DNA of 64,000 nucleotides from Pontederia crassipes (taxonomy: Eukaryota > Streptophyta > Magnoliopsida > Commelinales > Pontederiaceae): NCBI GenBank assembly GCA_030549335.1, contig CM060188.1:8370001-8434000 (forward strand), written 5' to 3'. Below, one piece after another: positions 46,280-58,947 of the stretch (positions within the stretch are counted from its first letter, which is position 1; each line of letters begins with the position of its first letter). The position numbers and the translations under genes were made by a program. Under the pieces are notes generated by a model, which saw only the letters and a list, made by a program, of their open reading frames with translations, did no database searches and was not told where the DNA came from.

Positions 46280-46487
46280 TAAAAGTTCCATCGGGTTGTC
46301 ACCCTTCAAAAGTTCCAATGAGCGGCATCTTTTGAAAATTTCGACAGATTTTTTTTTTTGTCGTTTGGAATTTATTTTTTGCTAGCATTTTTTGAGCGAT
46401 GTCATTCCATCGAAAATTACATTTTTCGATGGAATTAGCGAATTTTTTTACAGAATTGACCATTAAAAATCCAAAATTGTTGTAGTG
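46280..46487. mobile_element. CACTA-like 3' terminal fragment
   Basis: It ends in AAATTGTTGTAGTG, the mirror of a CACTACAACAATTT terminus, and the sequence just inside holds an inverted pair (TCCATCGAAAA ... TTTTCGATGGA, 46406-46434) and related GTTCCATCGG/GTTCCAATGAG motifs, as in CACTA subterminal regions. I found no matching CACTA start to the left, so it is probably truncated. Confidence 0.45.
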
Positions 46488-46725
46488 CTCCTCCCCCTCA
46501 TAAAAAGCGTTGAAACTCCCATAGATTTGGTTTCACCTCATTAGCAACAGCACAGCTGTGGTCGATTGGTTGCTTGAAGCCCAAGCAAGAATACAACGAT
46601 TGGTTCTCCATTATAACCTACGATTTTAGTATTCTGTGTTTGATAAAAGATTTATTATCATAAGAATAAGAATTAATATTGATGGTTATGTTATTTTTGA
46701 AAGTCATTGAATAATAAAAAGAAGA

Positions 46726-47196
46726 TTTATTTGCATAAACCTCTCTAAACTATTGTAAACTTTCGCGTCTACCTTTAAATTACGAACTTATTTTTTTATT
46801 CTTAAACTATCACGATTTTTTTATTTTAATCTTTTTGTCTACTTTTGTTATATTTTTCGTTATTTTTATTTTTTTCTCATTTATGAAAATACTAAATTAC
46901 CTCTTCATATAGAAAAATATGAAATAAAAAATATACAAAATCACTGGAAGGATTAAAGTGATAAATAAAAAAAATTTGACATTTATGAGAAGACCGAATT
47001 GTACTTCCCCGATTTTTTATTTTAAAATTTTTATATTTATTATTCGATATGTTATGAAGGGAGGGATAATTTAGTCTTTTTTTAAATGAGGAAAATTAAA
47101 AGTAACGGAAAATGTAATAGAAGTAGATAGAAGGACTAAAGTGAAAAAATTATAATAGTTTAGAGATAAAAGAATGTTTATGAAAATAGTCCTAAA
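46726..47196. mobile_element. Foldback (long inverted repeat) element, copy 1
   Basis: The left arm (CATAAACCTCTCTAAACTAT, ATTACGAACTTATTTTTTTA, TAAACTATCACGA, ATTTTTCGTTATTTTTATTT, ATGAAAATACTAAATTACC) is matched in reverse complement by the right arm (AATTTAGTC, AGTAACGGAAAATGTAATAG, AGAAGGACTAAAGTG, ATAGTTTAGAGA, TTTATGAAAATAG). The arms are about 190 bp each around an ~80-bp loop. It has no coding capacity. Same family as 51095-51600 and the left part of 17269-18138. Confidence 0.75.
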
Positions 47197-48114
47197 AAGA
47201 AATGTGCTCGGCAGAAGTATGAATAGGTACAATATAAATATAATTGGGTTAACTATTTATCTCTATAATAAGTAAACCCTATTTTTTATATAAGATACTA
47301 ATGTTTTGACTCGTTTGTTATTCATCAAATGATTAAAGGGCGAGGAAGAAAAAGAAGGCCTAGTCATGTGTGAGCTTGTCGATGCGCGAACTCACATTAC
47401 AATTTTTTATTAATTTTTTATATATTTCTATTATTTTGTATTGTACCATCTCAACAATATAAATCGAAATTTGATTATTACCCATAAGAAGGATGACACA
47501 TGTAAGAAAATTAAATATTAATAATATTCTTATTATAAATTTAAATTAAAAGACCGACTTATTATTATATTTAAAATTGGGAGATGATTCGTGTAATTTA
47601 CTCGTGAATTATGACAAAAGATCAAATAAGAGATAGGGACCTTTGTGTAAGGTCGTAATGTGGTGTACAAAAGAGGGTTTATCCATCAAATATTTATAAC
47701 CCGCTATCACATAAGTACATAAAATATACATAATTAAAACCACTAACTATTTACTCTTGTCATGTCGTTATAAGTTCTAACCTACTAACTAACCATGATT
47801 GTCAATTATTTTTCGTATGTTTCTTCATGTGTTTAGATGCTAGAACTCCATATAATTTAATTTCTATCCATACAAGTTCTATGACGTAAAGCAAAAGAAA
47901 AAAATTTGAGGCACGTTAAATAAAGGTGAATTCTTATCTTGAGCCAGAACTCGAATTCTTGAATTCAATAAGATTTTTTAGTGTTAATTTTTTAATGGGG
48001 CCGACGTCAAATTTTTTAGTGTTGCCAAAACAACGAATCTAGGTCCATCGACTATTTTTCAAATCAATTTGCCTTGTCGTGACTATGGATTGCGACCTCT
48101 ACTCTCTTCATTTC

Positions 48115-48525
48115 GGTCGATCCGACGCGACTTCGGACCCAACTCGACTTGTCCAATTTTAATTGGGTCAGCCATCTTTAAAGGATGAATCCGATCCAAC
48201 TACTAGGTTGGATCGGGTCGGGTGGTCGAATTACTATTTTTTCTTTTTTTCTTTTTTATCTTATATGTTCTATTATTTAATATAAAATAAATGATATAAT
48301 ATTTATTTTAAAAGCATAAAAATAAAATTTTTAACATTTATATATTATTTACACATTTAAAATATTTTATTTTAATATTTTTATAAATATAGGTTGAAAA
48401 CTCGAAAATAAAAAAAAAGTCGGATCGGGTCAAGTCAACTCGGGTCGTAAAATTTTGACTCGTACCCGATCCGACCTGGGGTCGGGTCAGGTTCGCGGGT
48501 CGATCCGATCCGCTGAACACCTTTA
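48115..48525. repeat. GGGTCGG-rich repeat (hAT MITE-like remnant)
   Basis: Clusters of CGGGTCGGG and CCGATCC motifs in both orientations occur at 48118-48230 and 48420-48510, separated by AT-rich sequence. The right edge GCTGAACACCTTTA (reverse complement TAAAGGTGTTCAGC) resembles the AGGGGTGTTCA termini of common plant hAT-derived elements. The left end is not clear. Confidence 0.4.
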
Positions 48526-50689
48526 TTTTCGATAAAGGCGAGAACACAAATTAATTAATGTGACGTAAAGCAAGAGCAAAAAAAATCATGTACGCTGTGT
48601 CTACAAATTTTCGCCTCTATCGAAAAGTTAAATTCTAGAATTTGAAAAAAGAAAAAGAGACCTTGATCGAAACTCAAATTCTGATGAATCACTCCAAAAG
48701 TAATAGTATTTGGCCTAATATATTAGAACTCGAGTTTATTTCTATACAACTTATCACACGTCATTTTCCATGCAGTACATGTTATGATCCGTCGATTGCT
48801 TCTTTTTTTTTTTTGTTCTTCTCGTTCTTTACATTTTACATTGCCCTCTATCTATTTTTCTTTTGTTATGAGATCGTGAATAACAAGTATACAAATGAAA
48901 TAATACTATAAAAGCATATAGTATTTGTAAATTGTAAACGAGATACGCTAATAACAAAAGTAGATAAAGAATTTCATTACGCAAAAAGTGATTTTCACTA
49001 CTTGAAAAATAATAAATCGATCATTTTTGCTAAGTTTATGCACTATGTAGTATCTCATTTATTTTTTCATCCTTTTTTATTTTCCATAAAAAGATATAAA
49101 GTAAAATGTTTTTTCTGTTGAAAGTGGTTTGGGTCCAATCATTTCAATTTTGAATGATTTTTTAAAACGTAAAAGATCACTCTAATTTTTTTTTTGTAAA
49201 AAAATAATCAATTTAGGCGGTCTCTATTTTTATGAGCAGGAGACCTACTTTAAAACAATAAAAATATAAAATATTTAAAATTTTATAGACATTAAATACG
49301 TTGCATTCTATGTTTAAACTAAACTACCATATTATCACATTATAATTTAAAATATTATAGACAAATTTATTAAAATAGATTAATAACTTGATAATATTCA
49401 AGTTCAATTGCATCTAACAATATACTAATTTAATAAATATGATAAAAGAAATGTAAAAGCCTTAAACTTTATTTGAAATTTGAGATAATATTTTTTAAAA
49501 AATATTTGATTCGGGTCAAATCCTTCCGATTTTTTATTAAGAGCCCTAATTTAAACAGGTCATTTCAATTATTTCAAAAAATCAATCTAGTTTTTACCTT
49601 GAGTTCGAATTTACCTTTCGAAATGATTTTTTCGGTTTGGTTAGATTTTTTGGGTAGATAGATTTTCTTACACCCATATTTTTCTTCATTTCATTTAATT
49701 TTTTTCTTTGTCAAGGTCCCATCTTTTTTCTTATTTGGCATAAAAATCATGAATGCAGTCACCTCCATTATTATTAATGAAAATGAAATAATAATGTTAT
49801 ATTTTCAACCTTGACTGTTGATAATAAATAGTTTTTATCTTAAAAAAGAAACACAAGTTATGTTTAAGATAAATAAAGATTTTAATTATTTTTTATATTT
49901 TATTCTGAAATATAAAACCATGCTTGCATTTTTTTTTTTTGCTTCTAGTGAAGATCTTTCTCTCCCTCGCCTCTTCTCTTCACCATTTTAATATTTAGAA
50001 AAAGCAATGTAAAATAAAATATAATTTTTGAATTCTCCATCAAAATAAACATTAAAGTAAACACAATGTTTCATTATGAAAATTAAAATATATTATATAT
50101 AATATTAGTTTTTATTACAACAACTCTATTCTTTTACAAATTGTTTTTATCATCGTATTGACTTTTCGTAGACTACAATATTTCAGCTTCTTCTACCATT
50201 TCTTCTCTCCACCTCCTAATGGTTGTCATCTTCTCTCCAAGGGTTTCAAATCTCATCGAATGTGACATATCTCGATTTCTATGGACACCAAAATCCTACA
50301 CTATGATTTCTTGTGGCACTACGATGCATATTCCAATTCTCTCCTCCAATCAAGACTCTCCATATAGAAAAAAAAAGGAATATATTATAAAGATTATATG
50401 CCTATAAGAAAATGATTAATTTCACTCGGATTCTCCTCCAATAAAACATCAACTTTTGTGATAATCCAAAATGAACTACTTCTTACAGCTACTTTTGAAT
50501 CACACATACAAAAGCGCAGTTTTTTTTTCTCACATTTGTTAAACATGGAACAATAGAATATACTGTAGTTATTCCTTATATGCCTATAAGAAAACAATCA
50601 ATTTCACAAGGATTCTCCTTCATTAAAATATTAACTTTTGGGATAATCAAATATGAAGTAATTCATGAAGCTATTTTTTTGGGAGGCCA

Positions 50690-50910
50690 ATCTCCGGAAA
50701 AAATGATTCAATCTACGCTTGCTGACGATTATGCATACTATTAATAAGTTAGAGGTCGACCCACAATTGAGTTTAACTAATTCGGTATACTCATCCCACG
50801 TCGCATACTTATCAATGAGAGACTCCTAATAAGAATTTTCTACATTCATCAAAAGTCGAACTTGAAACTTTATTTAAACGAAAAGGAATTAATTATCACT
50901 TCATTATCTT
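50690..50910. repeat. Dispersed repeat copy (same family as 22840-23085)
   Basis: It shares CTAATTCGGTAT, CATCCCACGTCGCATACTTA, the TTTTCTACATTCATC-like block and the TTTAAACGAAAAGGAATTAA block with the copies near 2.95 and 22.9 kb, in the same order and strand, but is more AT-mutated. Confidence 0.5.
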
Positions 50911-51094
50911 GCAGCTACTTTTGAATCACACACAAATGCACAATTTTATTTATTTATTTTCACATTTCTTATTTATATGGAACAACATAAATACATTATT
51001 AATAATAGTCGATTTATGGTACTTGTTAACTTTATTGTCATCTTTTCTCATCAATTATGCATCTAAATTATAAGTATTTCGTAAAAATAAGAAT

Positions 51095-51600
51095 TATTTT
51101 CATAAATTTCTCATAAATTATCATAATTGTTCACATCTAACTCTAAATTACGAACTTATTTTTTTGAATTATTAAACTATCGCGACTTTTTCACTTTAGT
51201 CCTCTCATCCACTTCTATTACGTTTTTCATTACTTTTACTTTTTTTCATTTATGTAAAGATTAAATTATCCATCCCTTTAAAAAAATATGAAATAATAAA
51301 TATAAAAAATAAAAAATCATTGGAAGAATTAAAGTGGTAAATAGAAAATTGTCGTTTATGAAAAAGACTAAATTACACTTTCCTGATTTTTTTATTTATT
51401 ATTTGATGTGTTATGGAGGAAGAAGTAATTTAGTCTTTTCATAAATAAAAAAATAAAAGTAACAAAAAATATAAGAGAAGTAGACGAAAGGACTAAAACG
51501 AAAAAATCGTGATAGTTTGATAATATAAAAAAATAAGTCCGTATTTTAGAATTAAATGCGAAAAATTACTATAATTTAGGAGAGGTTTATGAAAAAACTC
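51095..51600. mobile_element. Foldback (long inverted repeat) element, copy 2
   Basis: The arm at about 51108-51290 (CATAAATTATCATAATTGTT, ATTACGAACTTATTTTTTTG, TTAAACTATCGCGAC, TTTAGTCCTCTCATCCACTT) and its reverse complement at about 51415-51590 (AGTAGACGAAAGGACTAAAA, ATCGTGATAGTTTGATAATA, AATTTAGGAGAGGTTTATGA) make a hairpin of about 180-bp arms. No ORF. Two relatives are listed at 46.7 and 17.3 kb. Confidence 0.75.
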
Positions 51601-53039
51601 TAAAGATAAATCGCTTTTTCCTCTTCCAATTTATCGATTTGAACGTCCTAGTCCACCTGAACTCGAAATCCAATATCTTTAATCACTTTTCATGTCTGAA
51701 TCTGATCAACCTTTTATATACATAAAATTTCTATAAAACATTTTAGTCAGATATGTTATCAAGAATGACATCGATTCAACTCATAAGTAGTGCACATAAA
51801 TCTTAATGTCGCATGTGTTCGATATCGGGTGGCAACCGAAAATTTTATTTAATTTCCGAAAATGAAAAATAGGATAAATGTTGCATTTTCAGATCAATCA
51901 TCAAAACGGCTTCTGCCTTTGCATCATTCAAACATGAATGCGGTCGCATGCTCGACCCGACCAGTAGTTTGGGCTTTCACTTGGGCCAGTGGGAGACAAC
52001 AAATTTGTCTGAGCCCATTTCGTCAGGGCCGTTTCAAGCCCAAATAAGCTGGCCCATTAAGTTTAAATGGGCTATATGTTTTTCTCTGTACGTCAACAGG
52101 TCTCAGTTCCTTTTTTCTCATAAATTTTATATATTTTAATGCATTAGATTTATATGGTCTCCTAATAATTGAAAATATAAATTACTTCATAGATATGATA
52201 TTTATTCTAAGAACACTCCATTTGGGGGAGAGATAATAAGGAAATAAAAGGAAAATCTGCATTGTTTATTTTCTGAAATTTAAATAACTTCTTGCGCAAT
52301 AACAAGGTTCTAGTTATTATGTGGTACAACAATAAAATATGATTTTAGCATTAAACAAATGTTTAAGAAGTTGTTGCATTCTTCTCTTATCTATACAACT
52401 TGCGAGAACATTATAGACAACCTTTTTTTTTACTTATTATATTTATTTAAAAAGAAACTTTATGCATAGAAGATATCACGAAAAAAAACATGAATAAATA
52501 AAGTTGGGTCCGTGTAAACTTTTAGTGGTAAATAAAGTTCCCTGTTTAATCGCAATAGAAAAATGTCTCAGATTTCGCAAACATCTTTACATTTAATGCT
52601 TCCCACGTTAAACTGATTTTACTCATGGGAAAAAAAGAATTACTTGAGCCACTCAAACGAGGGAAAAAAATAATTCATGTCCCTAAAACCATGCATTGAG
52701 ATACTCCTTTTCGAACAGATTTATTTAAGTGAGACATCAATATTCGTGCCATAAAAAATAATATATAAATTAATATTTTTTTAGTTTTCGTTAACAATTA
52801 TTATTTTTATTGCATGTTGACAATAATTTTGGCCGATCGATGTAAAGAATTAAAAAACAGATTTAACATGTAGCCACAGTTGGAAGAAAGTGAAGAGTCC
52901 AACAAAATTGTTAAGACATGAACTGATCAGATAACGTACCCTCCATCGTCATCTACTACTCAGAGATCAGTGTCCTTGTTTTGCTTTTGCTCGTCTTTAT
53001 ACATAAAGATTTTGTTGTTGGAGGATAGAGAAAGTAGAA

Positions 53040-53170
53040 GAGTTAAAAAGGGTGCACATGAGAGCACATGCGGATGCCGGATGCAGCCGTAGAACACGCA
53101 GGAGGACGAGGCCGAGGGGAGGGTGACTGGAGAGAGAGGAGGGAATAATCTCTCTCTCTCTCTCTCATTT
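53040..53170. repeat. GC-richer island ending in (CT)n
   Basis: A short GC-rich patch inside AT-rich DNA (about 53060-53140) runs into a CT microsatellite (53148-53167). The two overlapping minus-strand ORFs here are not recognised and are probably compositional. Confidence 0.4.
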
Positions 53171-56100
53171 TTTTGCACTGTTTGATGGGAATTATCAGGG
53201 AAAGAGAAATATGCATGCTGGGGAGTTGCAGACAACCCCAACTTCTCTTGTTTAGTATGTTTTCTAAAGTCATCGTCTCACTTGTGCGAGTCTTCTTCTT
53301 CTTCTTCCTTTTTTTTTCTCTTTTGTATGTGAGGACTCGCTATTGGTCGTTTCGGGCCTTGAATGGGCAGAAGATAATTTCACGCATTCGCGTTAGAAGT
53401 TGTTCTTTATGGTTTAAGTTTCTAATGTCAAGCATATAATTTTGTTTAATTTAATATATATATATTAGTATTAAGTGATGCCAAAAAAAATTAAATTCAT
53501 ATTATGATGGAGTTTTTATTAGCAAGATATTTGTGTTTCTCAATGATCCATGTGAAAAAGAAGCTTTTACAATCCTTGATTCTTATATAATTTAATTTAA
53601 CAAATGATATTATGTAGTTATAGATTTTTTTTGTAACCGAGTAATTTTGAAATTTAATATCGCTACATGCCAATTGCCACCAAATCAGTAAATTATTTGA
53701 TAATGACATCATTCCGTTTTTTAATTAAGCCATTGCAGAAATTTATTCTTCCTAAATTCTGAAGGAAAGTAAATGCTAAACAATTATTGGCTAAAATAAT
53801 GATGAGTTAAAATCTTATCACATATATGACTTATAGTCATAATTATTATTTTTTGAGTATTAATGAATTTGTAGGCACAAATGATTTCTATCGTGATAAT
53901 AATACTTTAACGATTATTATAAATATAAATACATGTAATTGTCAAAATGTAAGATTTCGATAAGAACTTAAAATGTGATTAATACTTTATTAATATTCAA
54001 GAAATATTATTTCAACATTATTAATTGTGAATAAACAAATATATTTATATATATTAATTTGACAAAACTACATTAATGATAATTATTATTTTACATTGAG
54101 CTTCGAAGTTGTACGATTTAATTTGTCACTTAAGACGTTTAATAATATTATTATTTAAAACTTACAAAAAATATAGTTATACTTTAATAATAAAATATGA
54201 ACTTAATATCTTATCTTCTAAATTTTAATATTTACTCATGTCAATACTTAGATGATAATTATTTATTTATGATAATATTTATTTATGTTAATACTTAGAT
54301 GATAAACTAAATTCTTCGCTCTTTATTTTTATATATGTCGCACTTCTTTTTAAAAAAAATATTTAACTTTGATTAGGATTTAGATTATATATACACATTT
54401 ATATATTTTTACATTGTTTTTTATTTCCTCAGATAAATCATTAAAAGATAAATAAAGAACATTTATTATTTTAAGATAAAATGATAATATATTTTCCCTC
54501 CTTTTACTGCAAAAAAAAGCAACTTCATTTAATGATTAGATTAGGGTATAAATATTATCTTTTAACCTAATTTTTTTTTCACCGTGGCCATCTTCCCTCA
54601 AGTCTCCTGTCTACACCTCTGGGTATGCCTCTCTACATCACTTCGTCTTCCCTCATGTCTGCACTCTGCATGTGTTTCCTCTATTATTCTTTTGGACTAT
54701 CTTTTTTTGCTTGCAATATAGATTTTAACTTTTTATGATATGAAATGTTGTCACAAAAATATCATTATGTTTGGAAGTGCCCTTAGTTGTCGATAATTGT
54801 CAATGTATGTAACTTTACGAATAAGAATTTTTTTTCTACACAAATACTGGAGCTTCATAATATTGGAGATGGCTCATTAGTCATGCAATTTATAATGCCC
54901 AAAATTTCAGTCACGAATAATAAAGTAGCATTTCGCAGTGTAGGTGACTTAGATTGAAACGATATAACTAATGCAAATTCGAGTGTCCTTAACTATACAA
55001 CACGGGTGTAAGTAATATATCTATTTGAGTGACAGGGTTGTACATATATTTAATCTTTTATATGAATAATTTATAGTTAGATTTAATACAAAAATAATAA
55101 CTAAGTGAATTTAGCATCAATTAATATTAATAGTTCGAGTAATGAATTCATGTCAAATATTTTATTAGCTTTAATCTCATATGATTTAGTTAAGTTTGAC
55201 CCAGCTTAATTAAACCCATTGTCATTCCTACAGCTTAATTAAACCCATATGATTTATTAAAACTTGGTATGTGCGCATTTCCTTCGTTACACATATTTAT
55301 TTTACCAATAAAAGAACTAGATATTGTAGGAATCATGTTCAAATATAATATATGATATAAATATAAATACAAACATGAATATAATATAATATAAGTGTGC
55401 ACCTATCTCGTGTGCATGCACATGCGCAGGTGAATTATGTAAACAGTAAACATGATATAATTGCTAATGTTCGCATGTGATTACGAAATATTGTGGAATT
55501 GAATGCATGTTCTAACCTTGTTCTTGGTATTGAGTCATCCCATGTTACATGTACATGATCATTTGGATGGGAATTATCTCAAACATTTTCTTATTAATTC
55601 TTTTAGCATCAACCAAGCAGTAGAAAATTAGTTAATCCACAATTGTGGGACAATTGAAAATGAAATCCATTATATATATATATATATATATATATATGGA
55701 TTTAATTTTAGTAGTCCCTAATTCACATTGTTCATTATCATTTTTATCGTCAGATCTTCATCTAATCGTTCATGATTGAATCTCTCAAATAATTTATCAT
55801 TGTTGGATGAAGATTTAATGATGAAGACGATAGAAAATAAGGTGATGTAGGAAACACCTACTTTTTTTCTTATATATATATATATATATATATAATTTAA
55901 TATAGGTGTCAAACGATTTTACACATTTTTTTTAATTTTTATACCTTTCTTCATTATATATATGGCGCCATTTTGTCTCTTTAATTGCTTTTTGTAATAA
56001 ATACGAATTTAATATTATCATATTTGTTTATGTTATCCCTTTCGAATATAAATTTTGTATAGTTAGAATAGAACAATTGTTTTTTTGTACAAGTGGCCCA

Positions 56101-57749
56101 CATGTCTCTCTCTTTGACATATTTGATTGGGAAATCATATGAATTTTCTATAATATTGTCATCAGATTCATCACGACAACGCACAAATATATAGAGGGGA
56201 AAAAAATATAACAACAGATGCATTGAAGACGCCGTGGGCTGTAGGAGTTTATGGAGATGATTTAAAATGATTAAATTTAATTTTCTTTTACATAAATAAT
56301 GTTGATAGATTTGCGCAGTTCTTTTTTTAAAAAAACAGAAAAGAAAACGAATTGCTTACTTATTACTGCTAGCTGTTTAGTTGGTGAGTTATTATTTTGA
56401 AAATGAATTATATTTATTATTAATATGCAAAGAAAATTTATTCTTGTATATAAAAAAATAGACTACTATGTATTATGATTTTTTCATATTACATACGTCT
56501 AAAAGGAAAGACAAATGATAGAGTAAATCGAAACAAAATTATGGACATATTTTTAATAACTCATCACTTTGGACTTTTAAGGGTGAAGACATAAATTAAT
56601 ATAGCCCTTATTTTTATAATATATATAGATTTCTGCCCTAACCTCTTTATCTAATCCAACAAGAAAAAAAAAATCCTAAGAAACTAGAACATCAATCACT
56701 AAGACAAATCTGACAGGCTCCAATAAAAGTTGTAGTTAATCCCTACCAGATTTGATACATGGAAAGTTTGTCCTGAATAGTAAGAATAAGCATCTAAAAC
56801 TTGATTATTCATCTGTTATATTAATAAAATGCCTGATTAAAACATATATGTTCAGCAGAATAGTGTTTTTATCTACAGAAAAACAGTATTTGACATATGA
56901 TAGTGATTGCCGTGGTCATGCTAAGGGTTTTATATTCTCCTTTAGATTCCGAAGGCTATTTGGATATTAAACAGGTGTTATTATTAGGCGTAATCCATCT
57001 CTCCATTATTGGCGTAGCTGATTAAATTATCAGCTAGTGTTACATAGATCCAAACCTACAAGTTAAAGGACTTGTATATTTATGTCTTTTCTTGTTGCAT
57101 TATTTTGTCATCTTGATGCTGTTCTCTTCGCATTTGTTATTTAAGGGCAACAAGATCGACAAATATAGAACTTTAATATAATGCTAATTAATGGGAAAAA
57201 CACCTTTTACCTATGATTGGTTAGGCCATCAGATAATTTGTTTTTAATGCTTAATTATGAGATATACAGATCGTAGTTGATAAGTGGAACATCCTTTTCA
57301 TAAGAATTCTCGATAATTATATGTTGCACATCATGACATAACATCACTCTCATCAAATTTTTTTTTTGTCTAAAGGAATAAGGACATAAAAACTTGTACC
57401 TTAAAAACCTTAAGACACTAACTACTGTCCTATTACCCTCAATAGAATGAAAATAACCTTTAGGGTGTGCTATTTATTTTTCAATTTTTTTAAAAAAATA
57501 ATCAATTTATTTACTGATACTAAATTTAGTGCCGCCAGTATTCAACTAAAGAGGAGATGATTTTTCTGATACACCACACAGAATTAGATAATATTAATTG
57601 ATCAAAGATGGGGAAATTTTTTATTAAGACGTATTATCGAATAAAAGAGATATACTTGAGATAGTAAAAAATGTGGATAGCATGTTGGAAGTGGAAGATC
57701 ATGTCACGAATGAAAAAATGTTAATATAATGTAGACAAAAAGAAGGAAA

Positions 57750-58947
57750 ATCCCTCAGTGACAGCTGGTAAAATCAGAGGTTTCTTATAATGTCACGTCA
57801 CCCTCAGTGCTTAGCTAAGATCTTATCCACAGCATCACCTCCAGCCCCTTCCTATAGGGCGAGCAGAGGCCCCATCAGAACATCATCACACATTGCATTG
57901 ACCACCATGTCCACATTCTCTCTCCTCTCCAATCCTAATCATGCACACTGCTTGGATTTACCCCACAATTATGCCATTCCTCTCCCACTCCACTCATTTA
58001 CTAGTTTCTGAATGAAGAAGTTGTAAAAACTGTACACAAGTGGCAAAAGATCTTTAACAGGATTAAAAAAAAAGGTTTTTTAATTGACTTTCTTGAACCT
58101 TTCTTTGTCTATAAGATAGATTATCACCTACAGTTGAAGTAAACATGATTCAAAAGAGGAAAAAAAGAAAGACACTGAAAGAAAGGAGATACAATAATTG
58201 TTTTGTTCTTCAAAACTTGTAATTCCTTCTCTCATCCGAGGTGTCCTTTCTCTCTCTCCTCCACTAGCTGTTTTTCTTTGTAAAATATGGTTATTATCCC
58301 TTGCTGAAATCTGAAATCAGTCTGACATGTTTCTGTCTGTGACTCTGTCCTGTTCTCTTCTTTTGGTGTCTGTACTCCCGTATGGGATTTGTTAAGTATC
58401 TTGGTGGTTGGTGAAGGCATGTTATTAGCTGAAGTAGCAGCTCTAGTAAGTAGCAGTAGTGATAGTACTAGTAGCAGTAGTGGCAGCGGCGACAGAGAAG
58501 AAAAGTGATAAGTGATAGATTTGCAAGGTGATGACTGCAGCAGTCAGTCACTTTGGATGCTCTTTGGGTGGTGATGGTGGTGGTGGCGAGGCTTCTCTAT
58601 AAATCTGACACTTTGAGAGAAAAAAAAGAGAGGCACAAAGCTACAGCTATAAAATAAACGGCAAAAGTATTATAAAAAACCTTAAAAATTATCCCTGCAA
58701 CTTCTCACTTTCCCTATATTCCAAGTATCCTTTTTCTATCTTCTTACTGCTTGTTTCCTGCCAGAAAGCAAGAAAAAGATGAGAAGGAAGTAAAGGAGAA
58801 AGAATCATTAGCTAAATGTGCAATAGAATGTTGATAAATGAGGAGACAACAGGAAAAGAAAAGTGTATGCGCTTAATGCTGCTTACTTTGGTTTTGAGAT
58901 GCTAATGCACTCACCCAATCTACTTTTGTCATCTCCTTTCCATTCTC
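57750..58947 (-). other. 3' flank and probable 3'UTR of the CCCH/RRM gene
   Basis: Downstream of the stop (58948) the sequence contains trinucleotide-rich patches (58437-58495, GTAGCAGTAGT-type; 58570-58592, GGTGGTGGTGG-type) and no further coding exon. The 73-codon ORF at 57790-58011 on the other strand is not recognised. The polyadenylation site is not located. Confidence 0.4.

Larger units (their letters stand above)
44601..58900. other. 14-kb AT-rich, gene-poor region
   Basis: The first ~300 bp are the MAF1 promoter (moderately GC-rich to about 44870). After that the sequence is strongly AT-rich, with no recognisable coding exon on either strand; the ORFs listed by simple translation are all short and low-complexity. 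It contains two related foldback elements, a 35-bp tandem repeat, a CACTA-like end, a GGGTCGG-rich repeat, a dispersed-repeat copy and TA/CT microsatellites. From about 57750 the composition becomes more balanced, towards the 3'UTR of the CCCH gene. Confidence 0.6.

Noticed and set aside
55720..55900. Possible hairpin (TCTTCATCTAA ... TTGGATGAAGA) as a miRNA precursor
   Set aside because: Pairing is limited to about 12 bp between TA microsatellites and matches no known miRNA.
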